Positions 31,186 to 43,499 of a DNA stretch of 64,000 bases are shown here, piece by piece. The stretch covers positions 28,086,001-28,150,000 of the forward strand of contig NC_091693.1 of NCBI RefSeq assembly GCF_041296265.1, given 5' to 3'. Under the pieces are notes generated by a model. That model ran no database searches and had not been told where the DNA came from. It was given only the letters and a program-made list of their open reading frames with translations. The DNA comes from Equus caballus (taxonomy: Eukaryota > Chordata > Mammalia > Perissodactyla > Equidae). The position numbers and the translations under genes are program-made. How positions within the stretch are numbered: position 1 is the stretch's first letter; every line of letters starts with the position of its first letter.

Positions 31186-31815
31186 ATGGGCAATTCTGGT
31201 TTCTTCATAGGAGGCCATAGAAGATTGCAGCCAATGGCATTCCACTCACACCTTCCTGGACAATTGGCATCAACCAATCTACCTGACTGCTTGTGTCCCT
31301 CTCTCACAGAAAAAGAACCAATTTTTTCAGCCTTTTGATCAGATCCTTGGTGATTCCAAATTTGAATTCATCAACTTTCCAGGGCAATGAGCCAAATGCT
31401 ACCCAGAAGAGACTAATAGAAATCCAAATATGTAACCCAGCTAAAGTAAGCCTTTGTTTCTGAAGACATCATGAGCAACTCCTTTGTTCTCATATGTGTA
31501 TTTGCCCTTACAAGATAATTCTTTTGGGATTAGGAGGACACAGGCCTCATGCGTCTCATACACATTGGGAATTGTATTCTGAGACTTGTCTGTGCAAGGG
31601 ATCCTAATTCTATAAATCACTAAAGTTGGAAATTTCTGACTTAGATGCGTGCTCCAAATTGATGCCATTTTTTAAAATTATTATTTGGCACACAACCAGG
31701 GAGAACTACTGACTCATTGTTTATTTGGATGATTTGAGCAGTGTTCCCATCAGTGGAAGTCATACAAATAGAAACGAATGTAAGAAAGCTATCACTAACT
31801 TTTTGGTTTGTTACT
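31186..31815. other. intergenic, nothing recognised
   Basis: No gene or named repeat seen. Confidence 0.5.
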
Positions 31816-32046
31816 AGCTTTTTTTTTTTTTTAAAGATTTTATTTTTCCTTTTTCTCCCCAAAGCCCCCCAGTACATAGTTGTATATTTTTAGTTGTGGG
31901 TCCTTCTAATTGTGGCATGTGGAATGCCACCCCAGCATGGCCTGATGAGCGGTGCCATGTCTGCGCCCAGAATCCGAACCGGCAAAACCCTAGGCTGCCG
32001 AAGCAGAGCGTGTGAACTTAACCACTTGGCCATGGGGCTGGCCCCT
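31816..32046 (-). mobile_element. ERE SINE, long-tail subtype
   Basis: Reverse copy starting with a T run and 'aaagattttatttttcc', then 'ccagtacatagttgtatat' and 'ttctaattgtggcatgtgg', head complement '...ccatggggctggcccc'. This tail form differs from the standard ERE. Confidence 0.93.
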
Positions 32047-32500
32047 AGTTAGAATTCTTAACTCCTAGAAACCTTAATTTCTAGTGAAAATTAATAAGTA
32101 ATCAGTTGTGAACTGTCTGTTACACCAGCATTCTTTAGATTGGCAAATTTATGAATACGTTTCATAACGTCTAGAAGCAACACTTTTTTATAGTGTAATC
32201 TTTCAATGTGGCACAGGGTATGTTTACTAACAGACCCAAATATCTTTAGTTTCTCTGTAAAAAGATGCCAAAAGTAGACAAACTCATATTCAGTGACTGA
32301 TGTTTTCAGTATTTTATCTTATATGGAAATGATCTAAATATTTAATGGATTTCCATCATCTAGATTAGCCTAACTCTAGGGTATAAGTTACCAAAGACAT
32401 TTGGGTAACTAGTTTTAAGTAGACATACCATAAAACATAATTATTGTTGAAAAGTTCACTGAAGAATTTTCATTAAATTTTTTTTTTTTTTAATTTTAAA

Positions 32501-32700
32501 CCACTGGCCTGGTGGTGTAGTGGTTAAGTTTGCACACTCCACTTTGGCAGCCTGGGATTTGCTGGTTCAGATCCCAGTCATGGACCTATGCACTGCTTAT
32601 CAAGTTGTGGTGTGGTAGGTATCCCACATGTAAAATAGAGGAAGATGAGCCCAGATGTTGGCTCAGGGCTAATCTTCCTCAAACAAAACAACATCAAAAA
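32501..32700 (+). mobile_element. ERE-type SINE, diverged
   Basis: Sense copy: 'ccactggcctggtggtgtag', 'tggttaagtttgcacactcc', 'gaagatgagcccagatgttg', 'ctcagggctaatcttcctc' and an A-rich tail. Confidence 0.9.
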
Positions 32701-33565
32701 AAATCCCCTTTCATTCTACTTCCATTTATTGAATTCACTTATTCTTAACAATTATGTTTAGATTACTCACAAAAATTTCGTGAGACATTAGACAAAGTCA
32801 GCCATAATCCCAAGCTGTTTTTCTTGCTGAGAAATTTTATAATAGAGATAACATGAATTTACTTGACTAGTAAACCCAGGTAGAATAAAAGTTGCATGTC
32901 TACATTATATTTAATGTGATAACTCTGAAGGCATACCTATTTTAATTAACTCAACAAATGTAAACTACTTTTTATTTACCAAAGATTATCTCAGATCATG
33001 TGAACTTGAAAAACATTGGGTTAATTTCTATATATCTAAGAGTCTAGAAACACTTCTTTTATATGATACTTATTTTAAAAGAATAATAGAACTCTTTTAT
33101 AAATTAATTTTGGGAATACCATCCAGAGGTAGAAAAATATCACACATTTACAATATACGTATATAGACACACATGACCATACTGATGCAGAGACCTCATA
33201 GCGTTTGTTCTAAACTTTTAGCCATGAGTCAGGTACAATAATACAAAACTCACTAGCTTATAAAGAACGGCGGCATCCAAATTGTGTTTCTGGCATATGG
33301 AATAAGTTAAGATTACTTAGGTTGCTAAAGCTTTTTTTTTTTTTAACTAATATTTGTGAAGAAGACACTTAAGATATTTTCATTTGCCCAATTTCCAAAA
33401 GGCTCCTTTTTTTTCGCATCTGATGAGAATCATTTCCCCAAAGTTTACTCTCAGGTCCTAGAGAAGAGAGGGTAGAAAGTTTACATCTCAAAGGCACAGA
33501 GAAAGTATCCAAGTTTTCTCCTAGGAGTTTTGGGCTATATTTCCATATTATCAGCTGTCTAGGGT
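32701..33565. other. intergenic, nothing recognised
   Basis: AT-rich sequence without a supported gene. Confidence 0.5.
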
Positions 33566-34562
33566 AATTACTATTTAAATTGTTCCTTTTCTTAAATGCA
33601 AGACAGTTCTGTTTCCAGTGTCCTGATCTCTTACAGCATCTGCAGGCATTTTGAAATGAAGAGGGCAGGGTTTGGGGATTGGTGAGGATCAGTGGATTTT
33701 GAACTGCTTCTAGAGCTGCATTTCTGCTGTTGTAAAGATTTGTAAGGCAAAGATAGTTGTTTTTAATTCCTCCAAGAACTGTATTGCAGCTTGAGTGATA
33801 TCAAGGGACTGACCCACCTATCCAACTACACTATCTTCAACTTGCTTCCTTATTTTAGAAAGATTTCCAACTAAGATGGAAATCAAAAGAATTGTACATT
33901 CTGAGACTTCAGGACTTAATACATTATGTTTTTGTAATGTCTGTATAAAGCATTCAACAAAGGCCTTCAAATGCTTTCCTTTTTTCTAAGAGCACAATTC
34001 AACTTTGGACCAATTCACCATAAGGGGAAAAGCCCCTATTATTGCTTCTGTCAGCCCCTGCACATTGACCTTTAGCTGATCCATCTCCTGATCACTTGTA
34101 GGAGGGCCTGGGAGAAATTCTGCTCATCTGTTTCCTTCGTGAGGGGCTTTTCCCCAAGGGTCTGTCTGACTTGTCTGTTAATGACAGTGTAATCTTGAGT
34201 GGGAAGAACACATGCGAGCTGCCAGTCAAGGTCCTGCGAATGGAGTTTGAATGACCACTGATCTTTTTAACTCTTCTCTAGATTTGGTAGGATCTTCTGG
34301 AAGTGGAGGTAAAAAGGGCTTGGTAATTTCCTCTTCTCAAGGGAGTCCCTAAGGTCAGCCACCATACTGCTTCATGTCCTCTTTTCAATTTGCTCTTTCC
34401 ATAGGTACAAATAAGACAGTTGTTTAGGAGGAGAACTCTCTAAAAATTCTGAAATATAGGAGTTTTTTAAATTCAAAGGATTCGTCATCTGGCCATTGAC
34501 AAGTAGACTCTTCAATGATCTATTTATCTCAATATCAATCAAACCAATATGCTTTCTCCTTT

Positions 34563-34798
34563 TTTGAGGAAGATTAGCCCTGAGCTAACATCGGCGCCAT
34601 TCCTCCTCTTCTTTTGCTGAGAAAGACCGGCCCTGAGCTAACATCTGTGCCCATCTTCCTCTACTTTATATGTGGGACGCCTGCCACAGCATGGCTTGCC
34701 AAGAGGTGCCATGTCCTTACCCGGGATCTGAACTGGCGAACCCCAGGCCACTGAAGCAGAACATGCGAACTTAACTGCTGTGCCACCTGGCCAGCCCC
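34563..34798 (-). mobile_element. ERE-type SINE inside the retrovirus fossil
   Basis: Reverse ERE: 'gattagccctgagctaac', 'ctttatatgtgggacgcctg', head complement '...gccacctggccagcccccc'. It is well preserved compared with its host element. Confidence 0.95.
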
Positions 34799-35849
34799 CC
34801 AATACGCTTTTATATGGCTTAATGATGGGTGCAAAAGTTGCAGCCCTCTCAAGATCCAGAAAGTTCACTCCCAGAGTTAGCTTAAGAAAGCAAAGACATT
34901 CATTGTCACAGGCAGTAAGAATGGTCTTAGTGAACATGGTGTCTCTGGTTTGCCACGAGAACCTGAGATGCCTCCAGTCACAGATCTGCTAATCTGTGAC
35001 ACTAGGCAGGAGCTACTGGAATGAGACTTTTCCAGCACTAATGAGACAACAAAGGTTGAGATGACAAAAGCCCCTTCTGGATCGGGACCCCTTAAGACAA
35101 AGTCCCCTGAGAGCTGCCACCGTGACACAGAATGCTGCTTGTCACTTCCTCTCTCAGATCTCCAGCCTGTTAGGTTGGCTGCCAGATGCAAGCCAACACT
35201 TGGCATCTTCTGGCTGGTGAAGACCAGAGAGTATTCTCACTGGTCACAAAGCCAAAGACATAGAACAAGATAAAAAGACAACCTCATCTGCCTTATGCTT
35301 CTCCTCCTATGACAAATGACACAAAAGACAGAGACAAAAGAGAACCATGACTGGGAGGAAAGGCATCTATAGAAAACAAGAGTACTCATACCAAAATTTA
35401 CCAGAGTCGCTATACTGAAGAAATCAGTTCACACAAGTATTTTCTCCTGCTAAGCTAAATTTGGAAAGGAAGGGACAAGAAATTTTTACCTTCTCTCAAA
35501 TGGGCACTACAGAGAGAGATCTGGGAGAGCTGACCTTGATAAGAATTCTTAACCCTTCACCAGCTTCTGCCAGTTTTCCAGGATTCCAACTGCAGATGTA
35601 ATCTCGGGCCCTCCAGGACCAGTTCAACTGACCCATCTCTTATTAACACAGTGATTAAGAACTGCCTTTCAGAAAATGTGCAAACTCACATAGCCAGGGC
35701 TCGCACAAAAGGAGAAATTGTGACTTGAAACGACCTTGGAACTAAAGATCCTCCTTCCCACAGAACCCAAGGACCAGGACACGACTGGGGCTTGAAAGTT
35801 GGACTCTTATCGGAAGTGAGGGGATCCCTCATTCAGGAAGATCTGGTGT

Positions 35850-36357
35850 TAAAATTCCTTTCCCACCTCATCAAAAATGTTTAGAACCCTATCATAAAAG
35901 TTTAGAATGTTACCAGAAATGCTTGAAGTCCCCTCATCAAAACCTGTCCTGTTGCTGACGAAATGAATATACGAACAGCGGTTGCTGTGTAGTAGTCTTC
36001 TCCTCTATCCCCGAGCTAGCCGGGCTCTTTATTCTTATAGCCCCTAAACAAAGCCGGCCTTTTGCCAAAGCAGTGAGTCAGTGACCTAAACCTGCGCAAG
36101 CGTCCCACAATAATGACCTTTCCCCTACACATCTGTTCATTTTAACAGGTTCCTTCATAACGTTTCAAACTCCCAAGGTCCCAGGCTTGCTCCTTTTGAG
36201 GAGCTGATAAAACATTCTTGTTTGCAAGCAATGTTTTCCCTGGGGCCTTGTGAGTTCACCAGGCAGAACATTCTGTTTGCAGAAAAGTCCAGCCAGTCTT
36301 GTGGATGCCTCGCGTGCAAGAACAACCACATTTCATGCCAGGTCTCCTTCACCTACA
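35850..36357 (-). mobile_element. LTR of the retrovirus fossil
   Basis: On the minus strand it starts TGTAGGTGAAGG at 36357. An AATAAA-type signal ('ataaagagcccggctagc') lies near 36025. The 3' boundary is approximate. Confidence 0.6.
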
Positions 36358-36392
36358 AATTAAAGAGATAGATATCATCTCAAAAGAGTGCA

Positions 36393-36634
36393 AGGGGCCG
36401 GCGGGGTGGTGCAGCGGTTAAGTGCTCACGTTCTGCTTCTCGGTGGCCCGGGGTTCCCCGGTTGGGATCCCGGGTGTGGACATGGCGCCGCTTGGCAAGC
36501 CATGCTGCGGTAGGGGTCCCACGTATAGGGTAGAGGAAGATGGGCTTGGATGTTAGCTCAGGGCCAGTCTTCCTCAGCAAAAAGAGGGAGGATTGGCAGT
36601 AGTTAGCTCAGGGCTAATCTTCCTTAAAAAAAAT
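36393..36634 (+). mobile_element. ERE-type SINE
   Basis: Sense copy: 'ggggccggcggggtggtgca', 'gcggttaagtgctcacgttc', 'ttggcaagccatgctgcgg' and an A-rich tail. It sits just upstream of the fossil LTR. Confidence 0.95.
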
Positions 36635-37480
36635 AAGTGCAAAACCTTTGTATCAATGACAAGAATTCCCGAAGGCCAGCGATGGCCAATGATAAGAAAG
36701 ATTATGAAAGTTTAACATTAAATCAGAGTGACATCAGTAAACGGCAACCTAGGAAACTGCAGGTCCATGTTTCCCCTAAAAACACGGGGTGAACAACATG
36801 CTGATCAGGGCAGCTTTGTGAGCACTGTAGAAACCAGTGAAGGATCTGCAGAAACCAAGCAAACACCTTGGCCGAAAAAAACCCACCATTGAAATGATAA
36901 GAAATTTGGGAGCATTTTTGCTGGCCCTGGCCCTATGCCCTCCTTCCTGGGAGTCACAGCACAGTGGGGAGGAAGCTGCCCCACTCTCGGGTCTACCGCA
37001 GAGAAGGAACATGACTGCATGTTCTGCCTTGTCTGAAGGCTGAGCCCGGGCCGCGTGTCCGCAAGGCCTGCCTCTGCGCTGATGGGAACAGCAGTGAGAG
37101 TTTGCAATCCGGATTGGAGGCCTGTAAGGGCACTGGCCGATTCCAAATCTTGGGAGACGGGCACGGAGACTGCACTCCTGCAGGTCCCTGAGGACAAAAA
37201 GATTATGGCAGGGAAATAAAACAGGGGTGAGACTATTAGAGAAATTAAGACGTTTAAATGCAGCCATGTATGCTGCAGAAATGGGGAACACACACACACA
37301 CAGAAGCCAGGGAAGATGCACACCCAGGAAAGATCTGAGGCGGCCTTAAGCCTTCACACGGGGTTCATTAGCGAAGGTTTTTCCCTGCATGGAGCCAGTC
37401 CCTAAAGCCCGGGAGAGGTGGCGCTCCAGTTTGCTGAGACGCAGTCTTATATATGTTAGTAGCAATTAAGGGAGTAACTA
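36635..37480. other. intergenic, no gene recognised
   Basis: Overlapping minus-strand open frames of 170-180 codons span about 36776-37323. They have no recognised domain and overlap one another in different frames, so they are likely chance in GC-richer sequence. Confidence 0.45.
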
Positions 37481-37484
37481 TCCT

Positions 37485-37618
37485 CTCCCCTTTGCCTCAT
37501 CACACGAGTCACCCCGTCATATTTGCAGGCCCACAGTGGAGGGGAGGGAATTACACAGCTTGTGTACTCTGCGCGGCGGGAATCTTGGGGCCGCCTTCGG
37601 ATTCTGCCTCCACAGGCG
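37485..37618 (-). repeat. MaLR-type LTR end
   Basis: The text 'gggaattacacagcttgtgt' to 'ggattctgcctccaca' parallels the end of the LTR at 52280-52353 ('ggaattatatagggcatgta ... attctgcctaccaca'). Truncated fossil. Confidence 0.55.
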
Positions 37619-37866
37619 CTTTTTTTTTTTTTTTTTTTGGTTGTGGGGGGAAGATTAGCGCTGAGCCAACTACTGCCAGTCCTCCTCTTTTTGCTGAGGA
37701 AGGCTGGCCCTGAGCTAACATCCAGGCCCATCTTCCTCTACTTTATACATGGGACGCCTACCACAGCATGGCTTGCCACGCGGTGCCATGTCCACACCGG
37801 GATCCGGGCCAAAGAACCCGGGCCACCAAACGTGAGCACTTAACCGCTGCACCACCAGGACAGGCA
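37619..37866 (-). mobile_element. ERE-type SINE
   Basis: Reverse copy with an 18-base T run at the tail, 'gattagcgctgagccaac', 'ctttatacatgggacgccta' and '...caccaccaggacaggc'. Confidence 0.95.
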
Positions 37867-38454
37867 CTTTTGCTAAGAGACACCCGCCCCAGAAGATTCA
37901 TGCTCTTCCCTTCCTCGTGTACTTGATAAGTGATTAAAAGCTGTCCAGCCTCTCCATGCTGGCATCCATGTACAGTGTGTAGTGCATTGCCAGCAAAACC
38001 GACTCTGGAGCACGTCCCATGCTGGCTACACTGGCTGCAGGGCCTGGTCGCAGACCCGCATGGATTCCAGAGGCCAGGGGCGTGCTGGAGCCTGGCCTCG
38101 CCACTTTCTGGGCCCTCGCCTGATTTGGAGCCCTGGAATATAATCATTCCGAGAATTATCAACGGTGGAAAGGACTGAGCCCCTGCTTCCTCCGGTATCA
38201 CCCAGCTCCCGGGAAGGTTTTGAACTGTGGGGCATAACCAGGTGGCCCTGGCAGAGGTTTTCTTAGAGTTGGCATCTCCTCCTTCAGACACATTATACCC
38301 ACTACAGGTAATCCAGAAGTCTTAAGACTTGTTGAGAAATATTCAAACTTGCTTTGCCATGTTGTCTGTCATATGAACAAGCTGCTGGCATGTGGTAGCT
38401 ACTCAACAAATATTTGCTGAAAAGCAAAGTGTTTTTAAAAGCAGTTTCTATGGA
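37867..38454. other. intergenic; short MIR/L2-like tail
   Basis: The piece 'ggtagctactcaacaaatat' near 38395 resembles the MIR/L2 3' end. Nothing else is supported. Confidence 0.45.
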
Positions 38455-38798
38455 ATGAGTGTTTGTATCTGTCACCCTCCAAACTCACTGGTTGAAGCCT
38501 AATTCCACGTGTGGTGGTGTTTGGAGGTGGGGCCTTTGGGAGATAATCAGGTCGTGAGGGTGGAGCCCTTGTGAATGGGATTAGTGCCCTTAAAAGAAGA
38601 GACAGGAGCCAGCTTGCTTCTTCTCTCCCTCTCCCTCTGCCATGTGAGGAGACCAGGAACAGGGCCTGCACCAGAACCTAACCAGGCCAGCACCCTGATC
38701 TCGGACTTCTAGCCTCCAGAACCATGAGAAATAAACGTTTGCTGTTTAAGCCACCCAGTCAACAGTAGTCTTCACGGCAGCCCGAGCAGACTAAAACA
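38455..38798 (+). mobile_element. Solo LTR, ERVL-MaLR (MLT1-like)
   Basis: Sense LTR of the MaLR group: 'ggtggggcctttgggagata', 'gggattagtgcccttaaaag', 'ccagaaccatgagaaataaa' and 'tttaagccacccagtc', ending '...actaaaaca'. No internal sequence. An old fossil, exact subfamily unsure. Confidence 0.85.
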
Positions 38799-39196
38799 GG
38801 AGTCTTGCATGTTGGTGTGTCCTGAGTTAGGATTTTATCTCAGAGGGCTGCGTGTGTCTCTTGCCTAAGGGTATGAGGCTGCAGTGAGGAACACCGGGGG
38901 CCCATCCAGGCTCTGGGAGCTGTGAGCCAGTGCATTTTGCCACCGTTCCTTTGCCCTGCTGTCAGCTGGGCCGCCCATCCCACATGTAACTCCTTCCTGG
39001 CAGCACTACTAGACAGGTGCCCACCACTGGCTGAAAGAGTCTTTGGTCTGTCCCAGTTTCTAATAAATAGTCCCATTATTCCTTTGTCACATTCTCTCTT
39101 GCAATTTTCTTCATTTAGGAAAGATAGAAACTGAAAAGAAGAGTCAAGAGACCTGGGTCTGGCTTCAGCTCACCATCGAATTAGACTAAATCTTTT

Positions 39197-39826
39197 TTTT
39201 TAACAGCTTGATTGAGAATTTGATTCACACGCCACAGAATTCACTCTTTTACAGTGTATGATCCCATGTTTTTTAGCACATCCACAAGGTTGTACAACCA
39301 TCACCACTGTCTAATCTAATTTTTTAACATTTTCATCAGCCCAAAAGAAAGCCCATACCCATCAGCAGGCCTTCCCTTTGCTCCCCTCCCCCAGCTCCTG
39401 GAGCCACTAATCTACTTTCTGTCTCTGTGGATTTGCCTTTTCTGGGAAATTCATATAAATGGAATCATACAGTGTGTGGCCTTTTGTGTCTAACTTCTTC
39501 CACTTATGATGATGTTTTCAAGGGTCATCCATGTGAAAGCATGTGTCAGTACTTCTATCTTTTTCATTGCTGAGTAATATTCCATCATGTGGATGGACCA
39601 CAGTTTATCCATTCACCAGTTGATGGACATTTGTGTTGTTTCCACCTTTTTGCTCTTATGAATAGTGCTGCTCGGAACACTTGTGTGCAAGTTTTCTGTG
39701 TGCATGTGTTCTCAATTCTCTTGGATATATACCTAGAAGTGGAATTGCTGGGTCATGTAGTGACTCTATGTTTAACTTTTTGAGGAACCATCAGACCATT
39801 TTCCAAAGCAACCGCACCATTTAGAC
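39197..39826 (-). mobile_element. old L1 (L1M-type) 3' end
   Basis: Minus-strand: 'acagcttgattgagaatttg', 'gtacaaccatcaccactgtc', 'gctgagtaatattccatca' and 'ggaattgctgggtcatgtag', all typical of mammalian-wide L1 tails. No coding capacity. Confidence 0.9.
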
Positions 39827-40935
39827 TAAATTTTGCCTCTTTTGTGTTCCCACAGCTTTTGGCAGCTCCCAGCTTATGGCACTCGACATGTCTGGCTATG
39901 TTTTATAGCTCCTTCCCGGCAGACTTATTTCACTCCCCAGGTCCCAGTTCTTAAAAACAGGAAGACTGTATCTTAATCTGGCGTCATATTTATTTTGATA
40001 TTCTCAGTCTCCTCATGCGTAAAATGGAGACAGCTACTGGAATTGATCAACACATGAACGAAACTGGGACCCCTCTCCCTGGTCTAACAGGCAAATCTAA
40101 AAGCAAGCTGCATAGGCTTAAAGTCAGTTCAGTAAAATCCATGCTGTGCTGTGAAGCAGCCGTGCAGACCTCACACGCCTGGGTCTAATGACCTTGCAGC
40201 CCCTCATCTCACGACTCCAGATGCCAGCAGGATGAGTCAGAAAGGAGAGAACATCCTTCTCACATTTCCCAGCTGCATTTCTTAGAGGTTGAAGGAAAGA
40301 GTGACGACCTTGCTCCTTGCCTCCCTCCACACCAACGCCGACATTACAAGCTTGGTTTGATGTGTAAACAAACAGCTCTTGCTCTCCTTGAAGTGGATGA
40401 CTGACTGCTAGATGTGTAAGCCCTTTCCTGCACGTCACCGCTTTGTTAAAAAGTATGTCAACTGCATCAGACCTGTAGACCTCAGAGCAGGTCCTCAACA
40501 CTCTCTTGGACTGTTTCTAGGATTCAAATTCCTCACTTTGATTATCAAATAAATTCCTTTAATTAACCCATGCTTAGATTCTTTATTTCAGTCAACAGAT
40601 AGTATCACTGAGAAAGTTTTGTTTAATGAAAGCGGTTTCCCAGGACCGTCAGGGAGACTGCCCAGAGAGAGTGCTTGAGTTTCTGATTAGGAGCAAGAAA
40701 AGAAAATCCAGACAATTTCTTTTTCACACTTAGGAAGTTGGATTTTTCTCTTTTCCGATTAAATGATAATAATTATTCATGAACTACGAGAGCTAAGAAG
40801 CAGGAATTGCTCTAGCACATGCATTTCTTTTCTGTCATGCACTTCTAGTTTCTTTCTCACGCTCAGGGAGGCCTCTGCAGACGGAGTAGGTGGCGCGCAC
40901 GGTCGCCCTGGGCCGGTGGCCCCGCAGTCCTTGCC
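39827..40935. other. intergenic, 3' of the C19orf18-like gene
   Basis: Should include the 3' UTR and poly(A) site of the minus-strand gene. On that strand an AATAAA candidate is read near 40548-40553 (+ strand 'tttatt'/'aataaa' clutter), not certain. No other gene seen. Confidence 0.45.
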
Positions 40936-41090
40936 TCACTGGCCAGCTGACCCCGCGCCCGGCTGGTGGGCACCCTCAGTCCCCATCTCTGCAGCAGACA
41001 CAGCATGCTCTATTTTCATTTGCTCGACAAAATTGTGCTCCTTCTTCAAGCTCTTCTTTTCGAGTTGTTGTCTTCTTTTCGATCTAATAA
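40936..41090 (-). CDS. C19orf18: C19orf18-like gene, last coding exon
   Basis: The minus-strand acceptor ...acattttag ends at 41091-41092 and the stop codon TGA is at 40936-40938. With the one base carried over it encodes 51 residues: VIRSKRRQQLEKKSLKKEHN, then a tail ending GAGSAGQ. Human C19orf18, as I recall it, has VIISKRSKNIKKKLKEEQ at this place and then ends sooner, so the C-terminus here seems longer by about 12 residues with an unrelated GC-rich end. The phase joins exactly to the exon at 42305-42471. Confidence 0.8.
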
Positions 41091-41825
41091 CTAAAATGTA
41101 GACGTAATGTTACGGAGATACTAACAAAGGAGGAACAGAAATGGAGGCAAAAGAGGTGAGGGAAAATGTGTGGAAAAATAAAGTTACAAACAGGTGAATT
41201 TTCAAGATAGAATGAACATTATTTGCCTGATAAGGATGGTGAAAATTGAATTTTAAAATTATTTTCCCACTTTCTGTATTTAAGCTTTATAAATGCCCTG
41301 CCCCCCCCCCCCCAAGAAAAAGAGTGCAGAAAAGTTATAATTTGATGTAATGAAAAGACACTGAAAACATATTTTCTAAGGGTGGGACAAGGGCCATCTG
41401 CCTCATAAGCATCAGTGATCTCTTCTCGTCTCAGCCTTTCAGCCTCTTCCTGCCCGCATGTCTGGGGCTGTCGGAGAGGCAACTCTGCAGGCACGGTTCG
41501 TCCCGCTAAACCAGACACTGCCCTCTCTTCATAGTTTTGCTGTAGAATTTTTTTAATGTCCAAGAATCTCAGGGTTTCTACACAATTAGGATTTGCCCCC
41601 TCCCCAAAAGGATTTGCAGGCTGGGTGGGCCTCTCTCATACAGCGGTCTTGGACCTGAGGGTAGTGACCTCTGTTTTGTAGGCCCGGCTCCCATTTCCAC
41701 AGCAGATTGAGGCAGACTGTGCAGGAGGGACACCTGGCTGCCTGTGTTCTGAACTCAGGAATAACACCACATTAAAAAGTATGTTTAAGGGAAGTGTTTT
41801 CTCCAGGAAAAGTTTAGTTTTCTTT

Positions 41826-42052
41826 TTTCTGAGGAAGATTAGCTCTGAGCTAACTGCTGCCAATCCTCCTCTTTTTGCTGAGGAAGACTGAGCTAACATC
41901 CATGCCCACCTTCCTCTACTTTATATGTGGGACGCCTACCACAGCATGGTGTGCCAAGCAATGCCATGTCCACACCTGGGATCTGAACCGGCGAACCCCA
42001 GGCCGCCAAAGCAGAACATGAGCACTTAACCGCTGTGCCACCAGGCCAGCCC
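41826..42052 (-). mobile_element. ERE-type SINE in C19orf18-like intron
   Basis: Reverse copy: 'gattagctctgagctaac', 'ctttatatgtgggacgccta', '...gccaccaggccagccc'. Confidence 0.95.
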
Positions 42053-42284
42053 AAAAAGTTTAGTTTTCTGAACTCTGTTTTCAATCCTTTGGAATTGCCC
42101 TGCAAAAGGAACCACAGAGCTCTTTGCTCCTCTGTATAATTTGATGAGAACGGTTCATTTCTGACGTGTGGCTGTAAATATTCATCTTTCTTACCTCAAA
42201 CTCCATTAACTCCCACTTAGCTTTGCTTTTGAAAACCAAACCATCATTGCCAGCCCAGCTGTGACTTTGGGTTTGACAAGATCA

Positions 42285-42518
<234 letters not shown>

Positions 42519-42639
42519 TCATCATGTCTTAATCGTGTGACTTTTTGACTGAAAAGGAGTCACAAGTACATAGCGGTAGGTGGGGGAGGGAGGCAGAAGT
42601 AGACAGCTAAACCAAGTGATCATAGATCTCAAATTTGTG

Positions 42640-42935
42640 TGATGGGCAGAAAAGGAGTAACTGATAATGCCGAGCACGGATCAGAGCCAGGACCAGGGGG
42701 AGGTAACTGAGGCGCTCACATTGGGTGCAAAACTCCATAGTCAAGATAAATAATATCTAATGCAATATCTTACAAAAGAAAAAGGCCAAGAAATCCATGA
42801 TGAACAAAATATTGACATTTTAAATAAAGAGAGTATAGCCACTACTGATTTTTCCTTTTGCTCAGTCTCCAGTATGGCTTGGCCCAGCACTGTTACTGAT
42901 CCTGTACTTAGAATGTTGACATTTTGTTCATTGTG
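42640..42935 (+). repeat. dispersed repeat copy 1 in intron
   Basis: Shares ordered blocks with 43500-44375: 'gcaaaact', 'gataaata', 'aatccatgat', 'atttttaaataaag'-type text and 'tttttccttttgc'. Family not recognised. Confidence 0.5.
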
Positions 42936-42982
42936 GACTTGGGGGACATTAATTTAGATTTTTTAAAAATATGGCATTAATT

Positions 42983-43225
42983 GAGGCTGGCTCCATGGCC
43001 GAGTGGTTAAGGTTCTGCACATTCCCCTTTGGTGGCCTGTGTTGGGATCCCTGGCATGGACCTACTCCACTTATCAGCCATGCTGTGGAGGCGTCCCACA
43101 TACAAAATAGAGGAGGACTGGCACGGATTAGCTTAGGGCTAATCTTCCCCAAGCAAAAAAAAGAGGAAGATTGGCAATGGATGTTAGCTGAACACTAATC
43201 TTCCTCACCAAAAAAAAAAAAAAAG
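42983..43225 (+). mobile_element. ERE-type SINE
   Basis: Sense copy: 'ggctggctccatggccgagt', 'ggttaaggttctgcacattc', 'catgctgtggaggcgtccca' and an A-rich tail. It sits between the two repeat copies. Confidence 0.9.
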
Positions 43226-43499
43226 GCATTAAAATATTATTTATCTTGATTACTGAGTTTTGGACACCCCTTTAACTTTGCACCTGAGGCAACTCTGGAA
43301 GTGCATCATCAAACGGCAATTTCTATTTGATGTGGAAACAGATAATAAAGTGGTTTACTTTTTCCTAACATACTTACCTTCCTAATTCTGTTTGATTCAT
43401 GTAATAAAAAATAATTTTAGGATTAGCTTATTTGTGTTCTAAGGTGCTGTGATGGAGGAAAGGGTGTAGGAGGAGCATTCCAAATGCACACTGCACAGC

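Larger units (their letters stand above)
33570..36357 (-). mobile_element. Endogenous retrovirus fossil: LTR, leader, gag-like relic
   Basis: Minus-strand retroviral remnant. An LTR lies at about 35850-36357, followed by a leader and a gag-like region to about 33570, where recognisable virus sequence ends near a CCHC zinc-knuckle-like segment. Pol and env are absent. The single CCHC knuckle suggests a class I (gamma-like) element, with low certainty. It is broken in many places and carries a younger SINE at 34563-34798. A second LTR is not seen, so its age cannot be judged from LTR divergence. Confidence 0.65.

Noticed and set aside
36776-37323. Overlapping minus-strand frames of 172 and 181 codons
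   Set aside because: No known domain, two frames over the same bases, no splice or promoter context.
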